Assembly: GCF_030433675.1 (NCBI RefSeq)
Contig: NZ_JAROCB010000001.1
Span: forward strand, 1,173,268 to 1,237,267
Direction of reading: 5' to 3'
DNA length: 64,000 nt
DNA from: Leifsonia virtsii
GTDB lineage: Bacteria > Actinomycetota > Actinomycetes > Actinomycetales > Microbacteriaceae
The notes beneath the pieces were generated by a model that was not told the origin of the DNA, ran no database searches, and was given only the letters and a program-made list of their open reading frames with translations. Positions 33,418 to 41,369 of this stretch are shown here, piece after piece. Positions within the stretch are counted from its first letter, which is position 1; the number at the start of each line of letters is the position of its first letter. Made by a program: the position numbers and the translations under genes.

Positions 33418-34218
33418 ATGGTGCTGCTGCTCGACCCCCGCCTCCCCCGCGTCTGGCGGACGCCCGCGTCCGTGCAGTTCGGGGTCGACCGGCCGGTGCT
33501 GGTGCTCGACGGCGTCACCGCGGCGGAGGAGCGCATGCTCGCAGCTCTGGGCGACGGCGTGACCCGGCGCGGGCTGGAGGTGATCGCCCTGCGGTCGCGC
33601 GCCTCCCGGTCGGATGTCGCGGCGCTGCTGCAGAAGGTGGCGCCGATCCTCGTCGAGCCGTCCCCTCGCGCGACCGACCCCGTGCTCGTCGTGCTCGACG
33701 GCGCAGGTCCCACTGCCGCGACCGTGCAGCGGCTGCTGACGGACGCGGGCGTCGAGGTCCGCAGCGGCCTGCGCTGGACCGACCCGGCGGTCGAGCGGGC
33801 CGACGCCGCCGCGCTCGTCGCCTCGTACGCGGTCGAGCCGCAGCGGCACGCGCGCTGGCTGCGCCGCGACATCCCGCACCTGGCGGTCGTCTACTCCGAC
33901 GGCGGGGTGACGGTCGGGCCGCTGGTGCGCCCGGGCAGCGGGCCGTGCCTGCGCTGCGTCGACCTGCACCGCACCGACGCCGACCCGGCGTGGCCGGCGA
34001 TGGCGACCCAGCTGCACCGGCGGCCGCCGCCCGGCGAGACGGCCGTGTCCGCTGCGGCGGCTGCGGCGCGCGCGGTCGCGGAACTGCTCGCGGTGACGGT
34101 CCCGCGTCCACGGGCGATGGTCGGCCGCAGCGCACACCTGCCGGCCGGGGGCACCGACTGGATCAGCCGCGACTGGGAGCCGCACCCCGGGTGCGGCTGT
34201 CTCGGCCCTCCGCCGTGA
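33418..34218 (+). CDS. orphan TOMM/cyclodehydratase-type protein
   Basis: 266 residues from ATG 33418 (AGGA seven bases upstream). The protein resembles the leader-peptide-binding and E1-like part of bacteriocin cyclodehydratases: LDPRLPRVWRTPASVQFGVD at the N-terminus (the typical HxxxGxW/RRE-like opening), a central region resembling a ThiF/YcaO-partner fold, and GPCLRCVDLHRTDADPAW with a C-x-x-C of zinc type; a second pair CGC is near the end. No YcaO, dehydrogenase or precursor peptide gene is nearby. The 3' end overlaps the uvrD2 gene by 56 bp on the opposite strand. A DnaA-like box (TGTGGATAA) sits at 33372-33380 upstream. Confidence 0.8.
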   Translation: MVLLLDPRLPRVWRTPASVQFGVDRPVLVLDGVTAAEERMLAALGDGVTRRGLEVIALRSRASRSDVAALLQKVAPILVEPSPRATDPVLVVLDGAGPTAATVQRLLTDAGVEVRSGLRWTDPAVERADAAALVASYAVEPQRHARWLRRDIPHLAVVYSDGGVTVGPLVRPGSGPCLRCVDLHRTDADPAWPAMATQLHRRPPPGETAVSAAAAAARAVAELLAVTVPRPRAMVGRSAHLPAGGTDWISRDWEPHPGCGCLGPPP

Positions 34219-35935
34219 CGGCCGGGCGCAGCTCGCCGAGGAAGCGCGACGGCTGCCGCAGCGACGGCCGCCCCGGCTGGTTGCCGCGCGCCGACCAGCT
34301 GAGCCGGAGGCGACGCCGGGCGCGCGTGATGCCGACGTAGAGCAGGCGACGCTCCTCGTCCACCTGCTCGAAGGTGGTCGCGTAGCTGATCGGCACGAGC
34401 CCCTCGCTCAGCCCGACGAGGTACACCGAGGGCCACTCCAGGCCCTTCGCCGCGTGCAGGGTCGCCAGCGTCACCGCCGACATGGTCGGCTCGTGCTGAC
34501 CGGCCTGGCGCGCGAGCAGCTCGTCGGTGAAACCGCGCAGCGTCTGCCCGGCGGGCTGCTCGTCCACCAGGCCCATGATCGCGTTGAGCGACTCCCAGCG
34601 CTCGCGCACGGCACCGCGGCCCTCCGGAGGCTGGACGGACCAGCCGAGCGAGCGCAGCACGTCGCTGACCGACTTGAACAGCGGGTCGTCGGTGGCCGCG
34701 AGGCTCGCCGCGCGCAGCGACATGATCGCCTGGCGCACCTCCGGCAGGTCGAAGAAGCGCTTCGCCCCGCGGATCTGGTAGCTGATACCCCGGTCGCCGA
34801 GGGCCTGCTCCAGAGCGGCCGCCTGCACGTTCACCCGGTACAGCACCGCGATGTGCTCGGGACGCGCACCCGCGGCGAGCTCCGCCGCGATCTGCTCGGC
34901 GACGGCGCGGGCCTCGGCCCGGTCGTCCTCGTAGGCGGCCGGCTCGGGCACCGGCTCCGCGGCCTCCGGCGTGTGCGCTGCCTCGGCCGGACGCAGGGTG
35001 AGCGCGCCGGAGCGGCCGCGCATCAGCCGGTTGGCGGTGTCGATGACGGGCGCGGTCGAGCGGTAGTTCTGCTCGAGTCGCAGCACGGTGGCCCCCGGAT
35101 GCTCGCGCTCGAAGCCGAGCAGGTAGTCCGACCGCGCTCCCGCGAACGAGTAGATGGTCTGGCTGGCGTCGCCGACGACGCACAGGTCGGTGCGCGTCCC
35201 GAGCCACAGGTCGAGCAGCTGGTGCTGCAGCGGCGAGACGTCCTGGTACTCGTCGACCACGAAGAAGCGGTACTGCTCGCGCACCTGCATCGCCACGGCG
35301 GGTTCGGTCTCGATCATCCCGGCGCAGGCGAGCAGCACGTCCTCGAAGTCGATCTGCTTGCGGTCGTCCTTGAGGTCTTCGTACCGCTGCAGCAGGTCGG
35401 CGACCTGCTCGGCGGACAGCGAGCCGGGGGTGGGCCTGCCGGCCGCGGTGTACTGCTCGACGCTCAGGCCGGAGACCTTGCGCCACTCGATCTCCGCGGC
35501 GACGTCGCGCAGGGTCGCGGTGTCCACCTTCAGCTTGAGCGTCTCCGCCGCCTGCCCGAGGATGCGGCCCTTGCCGTCGAGCACCGACGGGAGTTGGCCG
35601 CCGACGACCTGCGGCCAGAAGTAGTTGAGCTGGGCGAGCGCGGCCGAGTGGAAGGTGCGGGCGGACACTCCGCCGGCGCCCAGCTGGCGGAGTCGCCCGC
35701 GCAGCTCGGCCGCGGCGCGACTGGTGAAGGTGAGCGCCATGACGCGGTTCGGGGCATACGCCCCCGATGCGACGCCGTACGCGATCCGGTGCGTGATGGC
35801 GCGGGTCTTGCCCGTGCCCGCGCCGGCGAGGATGCAGACCGGGCCGAACAGCGCCTCCGCCGCGACCCGCTGCTGCGCATCGAGGCCGGCGAGGAGCGCC
35901 TCCGGGGTCGCCGGAGCGCCCGGCGCACCGCTCAC
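34163..35935 (-). CDS. uvrD2: UvrD-family DNA helicase (UvrD2-like)
   Basis: 590 residues from GTG 35935, overlapping nudC by 4 bp. SF1A helicase: Walker A ILAGAGTGKTRAI, motif Ia MALTFTSRAAAELRGR, motif II FFVVDEYQDVSPLQ, motif III VVGDASQTIYSFAGA, motif IV LEQNYRSTAPV, motif V TLHAAKGLEWPSVY, motif VI YVGITRARRRL. It stops soon after motif VI and lacks the HRDC and zinc parts found in mycobacterial UvrD2, so the symbol rests on neighbourhood (nudC upstream). Its end overlaps the TOMM-type gene on the other strand. Confidence 0.93.
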   Translation of the reverse strand: MSGAPGAPATPEALLAGLDAQQRVAAEALFGPVCILAGAGTGKTRAITHRIAYGVASGAYAPNRVMALTFTSRAAAELRGRLRQLGAGGVSARTFHSAALAQLNYFWPQVVGGQLPSVLDGKGRILGQAAETLKLKVDTATLRDVAAEIEWRKVSGLSVEQYTAAGRPTPGSLSAEQVADLLQRYEDLKDDRKQIDFEDVLLACAGMIETEPAVAMQVREQYRFFVVDEYQDVSPLQHQLLDLWLGTRTDLCVVGDASQTIYSFAGARSDYLLGFEREHPGATVLRLEQNYRSTAPVIDTANRLMRGRSGALTLRPAEAAHTPEAAEPVPEPAAYEDDRAEARAVAEQIAAELAAGARPEHIAVLYRVNVQAAALEQALGDRGISYQIRGAKRFFDLPEVRQAIMSLRAASLAATDDPLFKSVSDVLRSLGWSVQPPEGRGAVRERWESLNAIMGLVDEQPAGQTLRGFTDELLARQAGQHEPTMSAVTLATLHAAKGLEWPSVYLVGLSEGLVPISYATTFEQVDEERRLLYVGITRARRRLRLSWSARGNQPGRPSLRQPSRFLGELRPAVTAEGRDSRTRGAAPSRG

Positions 35936-36951
35936 GGCGCCGGCGGCTCGTCGAGCGGGCCGCCGTACCAGTCCTCGATCAGGGCGCGCGCGATCGACGA
36001 GCGCCCGGGCAGGATGATCTGCTCGCGCGCCTCCCAGAGCTGCTCGCGGCTGAACCAGCGCAGGTCGAGGATCTCCTCGCCATCGGGGTCGAGCGCCGAG
36101 GCCTCCTGGTCGTCGGCGAGACGCGCGGTCATCCCGACCATGACCGACGCGGGGAACGGCCACGGCTGCGACCCCTTGTAGCGGGCGTCGACCACGCGGA
36201 TGCCGGCCTCCTCGAGCATCTCGCGCGCCACCGCCGCCTCGAACGACTCCCCCGGTTCGACGAACCCGGCCAGCAGCGAGTAGCGGGAGTTCTCCCACAT
36301 GGCGTTCGAGCCGAGCAGCAGCCGGTCGTCGGCGTCGAGCACGGTCACGATCACCGCCGGGTCGGTGCGCGGGAACACCTCGGAGCCGTCCTCCAGGCAG
36401 CGGCGCACCCATCCCGCCTGCTCGACGACCGTCGGCGTGCCGCAGCGCGGGCAGTGGGTGTGCGTGGCGTGCCAGTTCGCCATCGCCAGAGCTTCGGTGA
36501 ACAGGCCCGCGTCCCGGTCGCTCAGCGCGGTGGCGACGGTGCGGAGGTTGCCCCAGCGCGCCTCGTCGGGCTCCAGCTCCTGCGCGGCGGCGTCGGTCAG
36601 CACCTCGAGCACCACGGCGGTGCCGGCCGGTTCCGTCTCGGTCGCGACCAGCGTCCGGCCCAGGTAGACGCGGATCAGGGCGGAGGTCACCCGCTCCACC
36701 GGCAGCAGGTCGAGGGCGGCGGGACCGGCGTCGGGCGCCGACCAGCCGTCGGCGGCGGGCGTCGCGGCGGCGACGCTCGCCGGCGTCAGCAGCGCGCGGC
36801 CCTTCCAGAGCGCGAGCACGCGCGTGGAGGGTTCGCCCCAGAGCTCGTCGAACAGCGCGGGGCGCGAGCGCGCCGCGTGGTCGCGGTCGGTCGCGTGCCG
36901 GGACAGCGGCAGCGCGGCGAGCGGCAGAGCGGAGGCGGGAGCGGACGACAT
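35932..36951 (-). CDS. nudC: NAD(+) diphosphatase (NudC)
   Basis: 339 residues from ATG 36951 with AAAGGA. It hydrolyses NAD(H) to NMN and AMP and can remove NAD caps from RNA. The zinc ribbon is CPRC...RRC, three of the usual four Cys (the fourth is replaced in CLEDGSEVF), followed by the Nudix box GFVEPGESFEAAVAREMLEE and the NADH-specific SQPWPFPASVMVG. The N-terminal 150 residues are the divergent NudC domain. Confidence 0.95.
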   Translation of the reverse strand: MSSAPASALPLAALPLSRHATDRDHAARSRPALFDELWGEPSTRVLALWKGRALLTPASVAAATPAADGWSAPDAGPAALDLLPVERVTSALIRVYLGRTLVATETEPAGTAVVLEVLTDAAAQELEPDEARWGNLRTVATALSDRDAGLFTEALAMANWHATHTHCPRCGTPTVVEQAGWVRRCLEDGSEVFPRTDPAVIVTVLDADDRLLLGSNAMWENSRYSLLAGFVEPGESFEAAVAREMLEEAGIRVVDARYKGSQPWPFPASVMVGMTARLADDQEASALDPDGEEILDLRWFSREQLWEAREQIILPGRSSIARALIEDWYGGPLDEPPAP

Positions 36952-36999
36952 CGAGGTCCTTTCGGGGCGTGGCGGACGGCCGTCGCAGGGCGGTTTGAT

Positions 37000-37005
37000 T
37001 AGCCT
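37000..37005 (+). promoter_or_regulatory. -10-like TAGCCT for the phosphotransferase-like gene
   Basis: TAGCCT, 6 nt before ATG 37012; the nudC gene starts 60 bp to the left on the other strand. Confidence 0.45.
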
Positions 37006-37011
37006 AGGTGC

Positions 37012-38085
37012 ATGGCCAGATCCCATCTCACTCTAGCCGCGCTGGCCACCTCGGCCGTCCCGGACCTCGATGTCTCCGGCGCCCGCGCGCACAGCCACGG
37101 CGGTGCGGGCGAGTTCGACTCCGCGCTGCTGAACACGAGGGACGGCTCCACCGTGATCGTGCGCGTCCCCACCTCGCAGGTCGCCGAGACCGAGCAGAGC
37201 GCCGACCTGGTCGCGCTGCGCGCGCTGACCACCGGGATCCGCAGCAGGCTGCCCTTCGACGTTCCGCGCTTCCTCGGCCAGGCTCCGGTCGGCGGGACGC
37301 GCGCGGTCGTCTACGACTACCTCCCCGGCTCGCACATCGCGGTCGAGGAGGTGCCGCCGGGCGACGGGCTGGCCGGTTCGATCGGGCACGCGATCGCGGC
37401 CATCCACGCGCTCCCCACCGCGTTCGTCGGCGAGGCCGGTCTCCCGGTCATGTCGGCGGCGGAGTGCCTCACCGCGGCCACCTCGGTCATCGAGTCGGCC
37501 GCCTCCACGGGTCTTCTGCCGGTGGCGCTGCGCGACCGCTGGCGCGACGCCGCGGCCGACCACTCGATCTGGCAGTTCCAGCCCACCGTCATCAACGGCT
37601 CGCTCACCGCCGACTCGTTCCTCGTCGAGGACGAGACCGTCACCGCCGTGCTCGGCTGGTCGGCGCTGCGCGTCGGCGACCCCGCGCGCGACCTGCACTG
37701 GCTGCTGGCCATGAACCCCGGCGCCACCGACGGCGCGCTCGGCGCCTACGCTTCCCGCCGGCAGGTCGCCACCGACCGGCAGTTCACGCAGCGGGCCATG
37801 CTCTACGCGGAGCTCGAGGTCGCGCGCTGGCTGCTGCACGGCCGCGAGGTGCGCGACCAGCACATCGTGGACGACGCCGTCGAGATGCTCGACGGGCTGG
37901 TCGACCGGGTGCACAGCAACGCCATGAACCCGCTCTCGACCGCGACCGGCCCGATCATGGCCGTGAACGACGTCGAGGCCATGCTCGACCGCACCCCCGG
38001 CGACCGTCCGGACGGCTACCGCCGCTCCGGCGGCATGAAGCCGGTGGACGACGACCAGAGCGACGTCAGCTCCTCCTCCGCGTAG
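37012..38085 (+). CDS. aminoglycoside/macrolide phosphotransferase-like protein, probable pseudokinase
   Basis: 357 residues of the APH fold: N-lobe STVIVRVPTSQVAETEQSADL, hinge VVYDYLPGSH, and the C-lobe. The catalytic loop, normally HGDxxxxN, reads INGSLTADSFLV (Asn195, Ser197), and the Mg-binding DW motif reads LGWS (Gly215), while the later GDPARDLHWL is kept. Both essential Asp are gone, so phosphotransfer is unlikely and resistance should not be inferred. Probable scaffold or regulator. Its last 70 bp overlap the end of adnB on the other strand. Confidence 0.85.
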   Translation: MARSHLTLAALATSAVPDLDVSGARAHSHGGAGEFDSALLNTRDGSTVIVRVPTSQVAETEQSADLVALRALTTGIRSRLPFDVPRFLGQAPVGGTRAVVYDYLPGSHIAVEEVPPGDGLAGSIGHAIAAIHALPTAFVGEAGLPVMSAAECLTAATSVIESAASTGLLPVALRDRWRDAAADHSIWQFQPTVINGSLTADSFLVEDETVTAVLGWSALRVGDPARDLHWLLAMNPGATDGALGAYASRRQVATDRQFTQRAMLYAELEVARWLLHGREVRDQHIVDDAVEMLDGLVDRVHSNAMNPLSTATGPIMAVNDVEAMLDRTPGDRPDGYRRSGGMKPVDDDQSDVSSSSA

Positions 38086-41000
38086 AGGCGCTCCGGTCGC
38101 ACCACGCGGTCGTCGGCGACGAAGTAGAAGACGGCGTCGATCCGCTCCGGTTCGATGCCCGCATAGCGCGCGAAGGCGAGCCGGTAGAGCGCCAGCTGCA
38201 GCTGCTTGCGCTCCAGGTCCTCCGCGTCCCGCGGCGCCTTGCCCGTCTTCCAGTCGACGATCTGGAAGTCGTGCGCGCCGTCGTCGACCCGGTAGACCGC
38301 GTCCAGCTTGCAGACCACCACCTGTCCGGCGAGCGTGATGTGGATCTCCAGCTCGACCTCTTCGGGCCGGCGGCCCGACCACTCGCTGCGCTCGAACGTC
38401 GCCTTCAGCTCCTCGAAGCGCTCCGCCTCCAGCCCGTCGGCCATCGGGTCGTCGAGCTCCGGGCCGTAGGCGTCGAGCACGTCGGCACTGCCGACGAGCG
38501 TGCCGAACCGCTCCTCCACCCAGTGGTGGAACAGGGTGCCGAGCCGCGTCTGCCGGTACGGCCGCTCGGGCATCGGGCGACGCAGCGAGGCGGCGACCGC
38601 GGCGGGATCACTGACGTAGTCCTTGAACCGCGAGGCCGGGATGCGCGCGGGCAGCTCGACGAGACCGGCCTCCTCGGAACGCCGGGCGCGCTCGGCGAGC
38701 AGCAGGTCGAGGTCGCGCGCGTACACGCCTCCGTCCCCGGCGCCGCGCTCACGTGCGCGCCGGACGGCCTCCGCCGCCGCCTCCACCCTCGTGCGCCGAG
38801 CGCCGAGCGGATCGAGCGGCCAGGTCACCGTCGACGCGCTCAGCGCGAGCGGGTTATCGTCCGGGTCGTCGCAGTCCGGGAAGGCGTCCTCCGGCAGGAG
38901 CCCGGCCGCCTGCAGTTCGAGCAGGTAGGCGCCGGGGCCGCGCGGGCGGGTCTGCGTCGACCAGTACGAACCGGTCAGCAGCAGGCGGCGGCGGGCACGC
39001 GTGACCGCCACGTAGATGAGTCGGCGCTGCTCGTCCAGGTGACGGGCCAGGTTGTCCTCCTCGAACGCGGCGATGGAGTCGTTCACGTCCTTCTGCGTCT
39101 CCGCCGTCCGCCAGGCGATCACCGGGAGCTCGGCCGAGTCGCCGCGGAACTCGTTCGGCAGCTGCCCGAAGGCCAGCCAGCCCTTCCTGCTCTGCGGCGG
39201 GCCCGGGAGCTCGCCGTCGACCAGGCGCGGGATGGCGACGACGTCCCACTCCAGACCCTTCGAACCGTGGATGGTCAGCACCTGCACCGTGCCCGGCTCC
39301 GGATCCTCGCTGCGCGGAGCGAGGTTGTCGCGCTGCTCCGCCTCGGCGAGCCAGGAGAGGAAGGAGCCGAGGGTCGCCTGGTCGTCGGCCGCGAGGTACG
39401 ACGCGACCTGCTCCGCGAACGCGTCGAGGCTGGCCTGGCCGAGCTGTGCGGTCTCGTTGGCGGCGACCTCGATGTCGAGCAGCAGCTCCTGCTGAACGAG
39501 CGTGACGAGGTCGAGCAGGTCGAGCCCAGCCCGGGAGCGCAGGTGGTCGAGTCGCCGGCCGGCGTCGCGCATCCGCTCGAGGCCCTCCGCGCTGAACGCC
39601 TCCAGCCGTCCGTGGCCCTCCGGCGCCTCCACCACGAAGTCGAGCGCGTCGACGAGGGAGGCGGACTCCTCCCCCGCGACCGACCGCCGCAACCGGTCGC
39701 GCAGCTCCGGATCGAGCTTCTGGTGCCGGTGGTCGCGCTCGGCGAGCCAGGAGGCGACGTCGCGCAGGGCGGCGATGTCCTTCGGCCCGACGCGCCACTT
39801 CGCACCGGTGAGCAGGCGGATCAGCTCCGACCCCGCGGTCGGGTCGTGCATGACCCGCAGCGCGCTGACCAGGTCGGCGATGACGGGCTGCTCCAGCAGG
39901 CCGCCCAGCCCGAGCACGTGGTACGGGATGCCGTGCCCCGCGAGTGCGCTGGTGAAGACGTCCACTTTCTTCAGCGACCGGCAGAGCAGCGCAGCGCTCG
40001 GGGGCGCGCCGGAGTCGTCGCGTTCGCGCAGGCGCCCGCCCAGCCAGCGGGCGACCGACTCGGCCTCGTCGGCCACGGTCTGTTCGAACACCGCGGTCAG
40101 CTCGCCCGCGACCGCGCCCGGCCGCGGCTGCAGCCGCTCGACGTGGACCGGCGAGGCCGCCGTCAGCGGGGCGACCAGCGCGTTGGCCGCGTCGAGGACC
40201 CGGGTCGGGTTGCGCCAGCTCGTGCTCAACGCGTACTCGTCGGCACCGTCGCGCTCCCCGGTGAAGTCGAGCGAGAAGCGCCCCAGGTTGGCCGCGCTCG
40301 CGCCGCGCCAGCCGTAGATCGACTGATGCGGGTCGCCCACCGCCATCACGGGGCGGCCCGCGAAGAGGCGCGAGAGCATCCTGGTCTGCACGACCGAGGT
40401 GTCCTGGTACTCGTCGAGCAGCACCACGCGGTAGCGCCGGCGGTAATCGGCCACCACCTCGGGCAGCCGCTCGCACACCGCGAGGGCGAGCGCGACCTGG
40501 TCGGAGTACTCCACGAAGCCGCGGCGGCGCTTCTCCTCGTCGAAGGCGCGGGCGAGGTCGAGCAGCGGAGGGAGCGAGCCGACGGCGTCGACGGCGGACC
40601 GGACGGACGCGTAGACGTCCTTGACCCGGCCGTTGCCCGTCGGCAGCTCGGCGATGCGGGCGAACTGCTCCACCATCCGCTCGACGTCTCCGGCCTCGGC
40701 CACGTTCTCGCTCAGCGCCCGGCTGAGCGACACGACGGCGCTCGTCACCGCCTCCACGCCGCGGTCGAGCTCGACGAGGCGCTCATCCGCGGAGTTCACC
40801 ACGAGCCGCCGGGCGAGCTGCCACGCCGACGCCTCGCTCAGCACCGCCGACTCCGGCTCGCGGCCGATCAGCAGCGCGTTCTCGCGGAAGATCGCGTTCG
40901 CGAAGGCGTTGTAGGTCGCCACCTCGGGCGCCTCGAACGGGTCGAACTCCACGTCGGTCACGCCGGAGGCGACGAGCTGCTCGATGCGCGTGCGGATGCG

Positions 41001-41369
41001 GCCCGCGAGCTCGCCCGCCGCTTTGCGCGTGAAGGTGAGACCGAGGATCTCGGGCACCCGGACGTGCCCGTTGGCGAGCAGCCAGACGACGCGGTTCGCC
41101 ATCGTCTCGGTCTTGCCGCTTCCCGCCCCCGCGACGACGATCGCGGGGCGCAGCGGCGCCTCGATGACGGCCTGCTGCTGCGGCGTCGGGATGGGGAGGC
41201 CGAGTGCCTCGGCGATCTCGGCGGCGCTCAGGGCGCGCGCCGGGCGCCGATCCTCCTGCTCGGTCTCCTCCTGCAGCGAGAAGGCCTGCTCGACCAGGTC
41301 GAGTTCGGCCTGCTCGGTGGCCCACACCAGCAGACCCTCATCGTCGACGTGGGTGGCCTCGTCCGTCAT
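38016..41369 (-). CDS. adnB: AdnB-like helicase-nuclease subunit
   Basis: 1117 residues. UvrD-type motor with Walker A VVAGAGSGKTETM, motif II VVLLDEYQDTSVVQTR, motif III AVGDPHQSIYGWRGA, and motif VI YVAVTRARRRL; the C-terminal RecB-type nuclease (about 960-1080) shows CKLDAVYR, FQIVDWKTGKA (the D-x-K core) and LQLALYRLAFA. Partner of AdnA in actinobacterial double-strand-break end resection. ATG 41369 overlaps the adnA stop by 4 bp. The 3' end overlaps the pseudokinase gene. Confidence 0.94.
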   Translation of the reverse strand: MTDEATHVDDEGLLVWATEQAELDLVEQAFSLQEETEQEDRRPARALSAAEIAEALGLPIPTPQQQAVIEAPLRPAIVVAGAGSGKTETMANRVVWLLANGHVRVPEILGLTFTRKAAGELAGRIRTRIEQLVASGVTDVEFDPFEAPEVATYNAFANAIFRENALLIGREPESAVLSEASAWQLARRLVVNSADERLVELDRGVEAVTSAVVSLSRALSENVAEAGDVERMVEQFARIAELPTGNGRVKDVYASVRSAVDAVGSLPPLLDLARAFDEEKRRRGFVEYSDQVALALAVCERLPEVVADYRRRYRVVLLDEYQDTSVVQTRMLSRLFAGRPVMAVGDPHQSIYGWRGASAANLGRFSLDFTGERDGADEYALSTSWRNPTRVLDAANALVAPLTAASPVHVERLQPRPGAVAGELTAVFEQTVADEAESVARWLGGRLRERDDSGAPPSAALLCRSLKKVDVFTSALAGHGIPYHVLGLGGLLEQPVIADLVSALRVMHDPTAGSELIRLLTGAKWRVGPKDIAALRDVASWLAERDHRHQKLDPELRDRLRRSVAGEESASLVDALDFVVEAPEGHGRLEAFSAEGLERMRDAGRRLDHLRSRAGLDLLDLVTLVQQELLLDIEVAANETAQLGQASLDAFAEQVASYLAADDQATLGSFLSWLAEAEQRDNLAPRSEDPEPGTVQVLTIHGSKGLEWDVVAIPRLVDGELPGPPQSRKGWLAFGQLPNEFRGDSAELPVIAWRTAETQKDVNDSIAAFEEDNLARHLDEQRRLIYVAVTRARRRLLLTGSYWSTQTRPRGPGAYLLELQAAGLLPEDAFPDCDDPDDNPLALSASTVTWPLDPLGARRTRVEAAAEAVRRARERGAGDGGVYARDLDLLLAERARRSEEAGLVELPARIPASRFKDYVSDPAAVAASLRRPMPERPYRQTRLGTLFHHWVEERFGTLVGSADVLDAYGPELDDPMADGLEAERFEELKATFERSEWSGRRPEEVELEIHITLAGQVVVCKLDAVYRVDDGAHDFQIVDWKTGKAPRDAEDLERKQLQLALYRLAFARYAGIEPERIDAVFYFVADDRVVRPERLYAEEELTSLWSSSTGFMPPERR

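Noticed and set aside
28570..34185. A 1871-codon open frame on the minus strand spanning several genes
   Set aside because: It is a shadow of the UPF0182, YlbL-like, zincin-like and TOMM-type genes; composition is Arg/Ala/Gly/Pro-rich without domains, and real motifs lie in the other frames. Similar long frames at 17363-20875, 3910-5133 and 41484-43937 were dropped for the same reason.
33418..34218. Complete thiazole/oxazole bacteriocin cluster
   Set aside because: No YcaO, dehydrogenase, precursor peptide or transporter gene was found within several kilobases on either side.
37012..38085. Macrolide or aminoglycoside resistance gene
   Set aside because: Both catalytic Asp residues are replaced, so resistance by phosphorylation is not supported.
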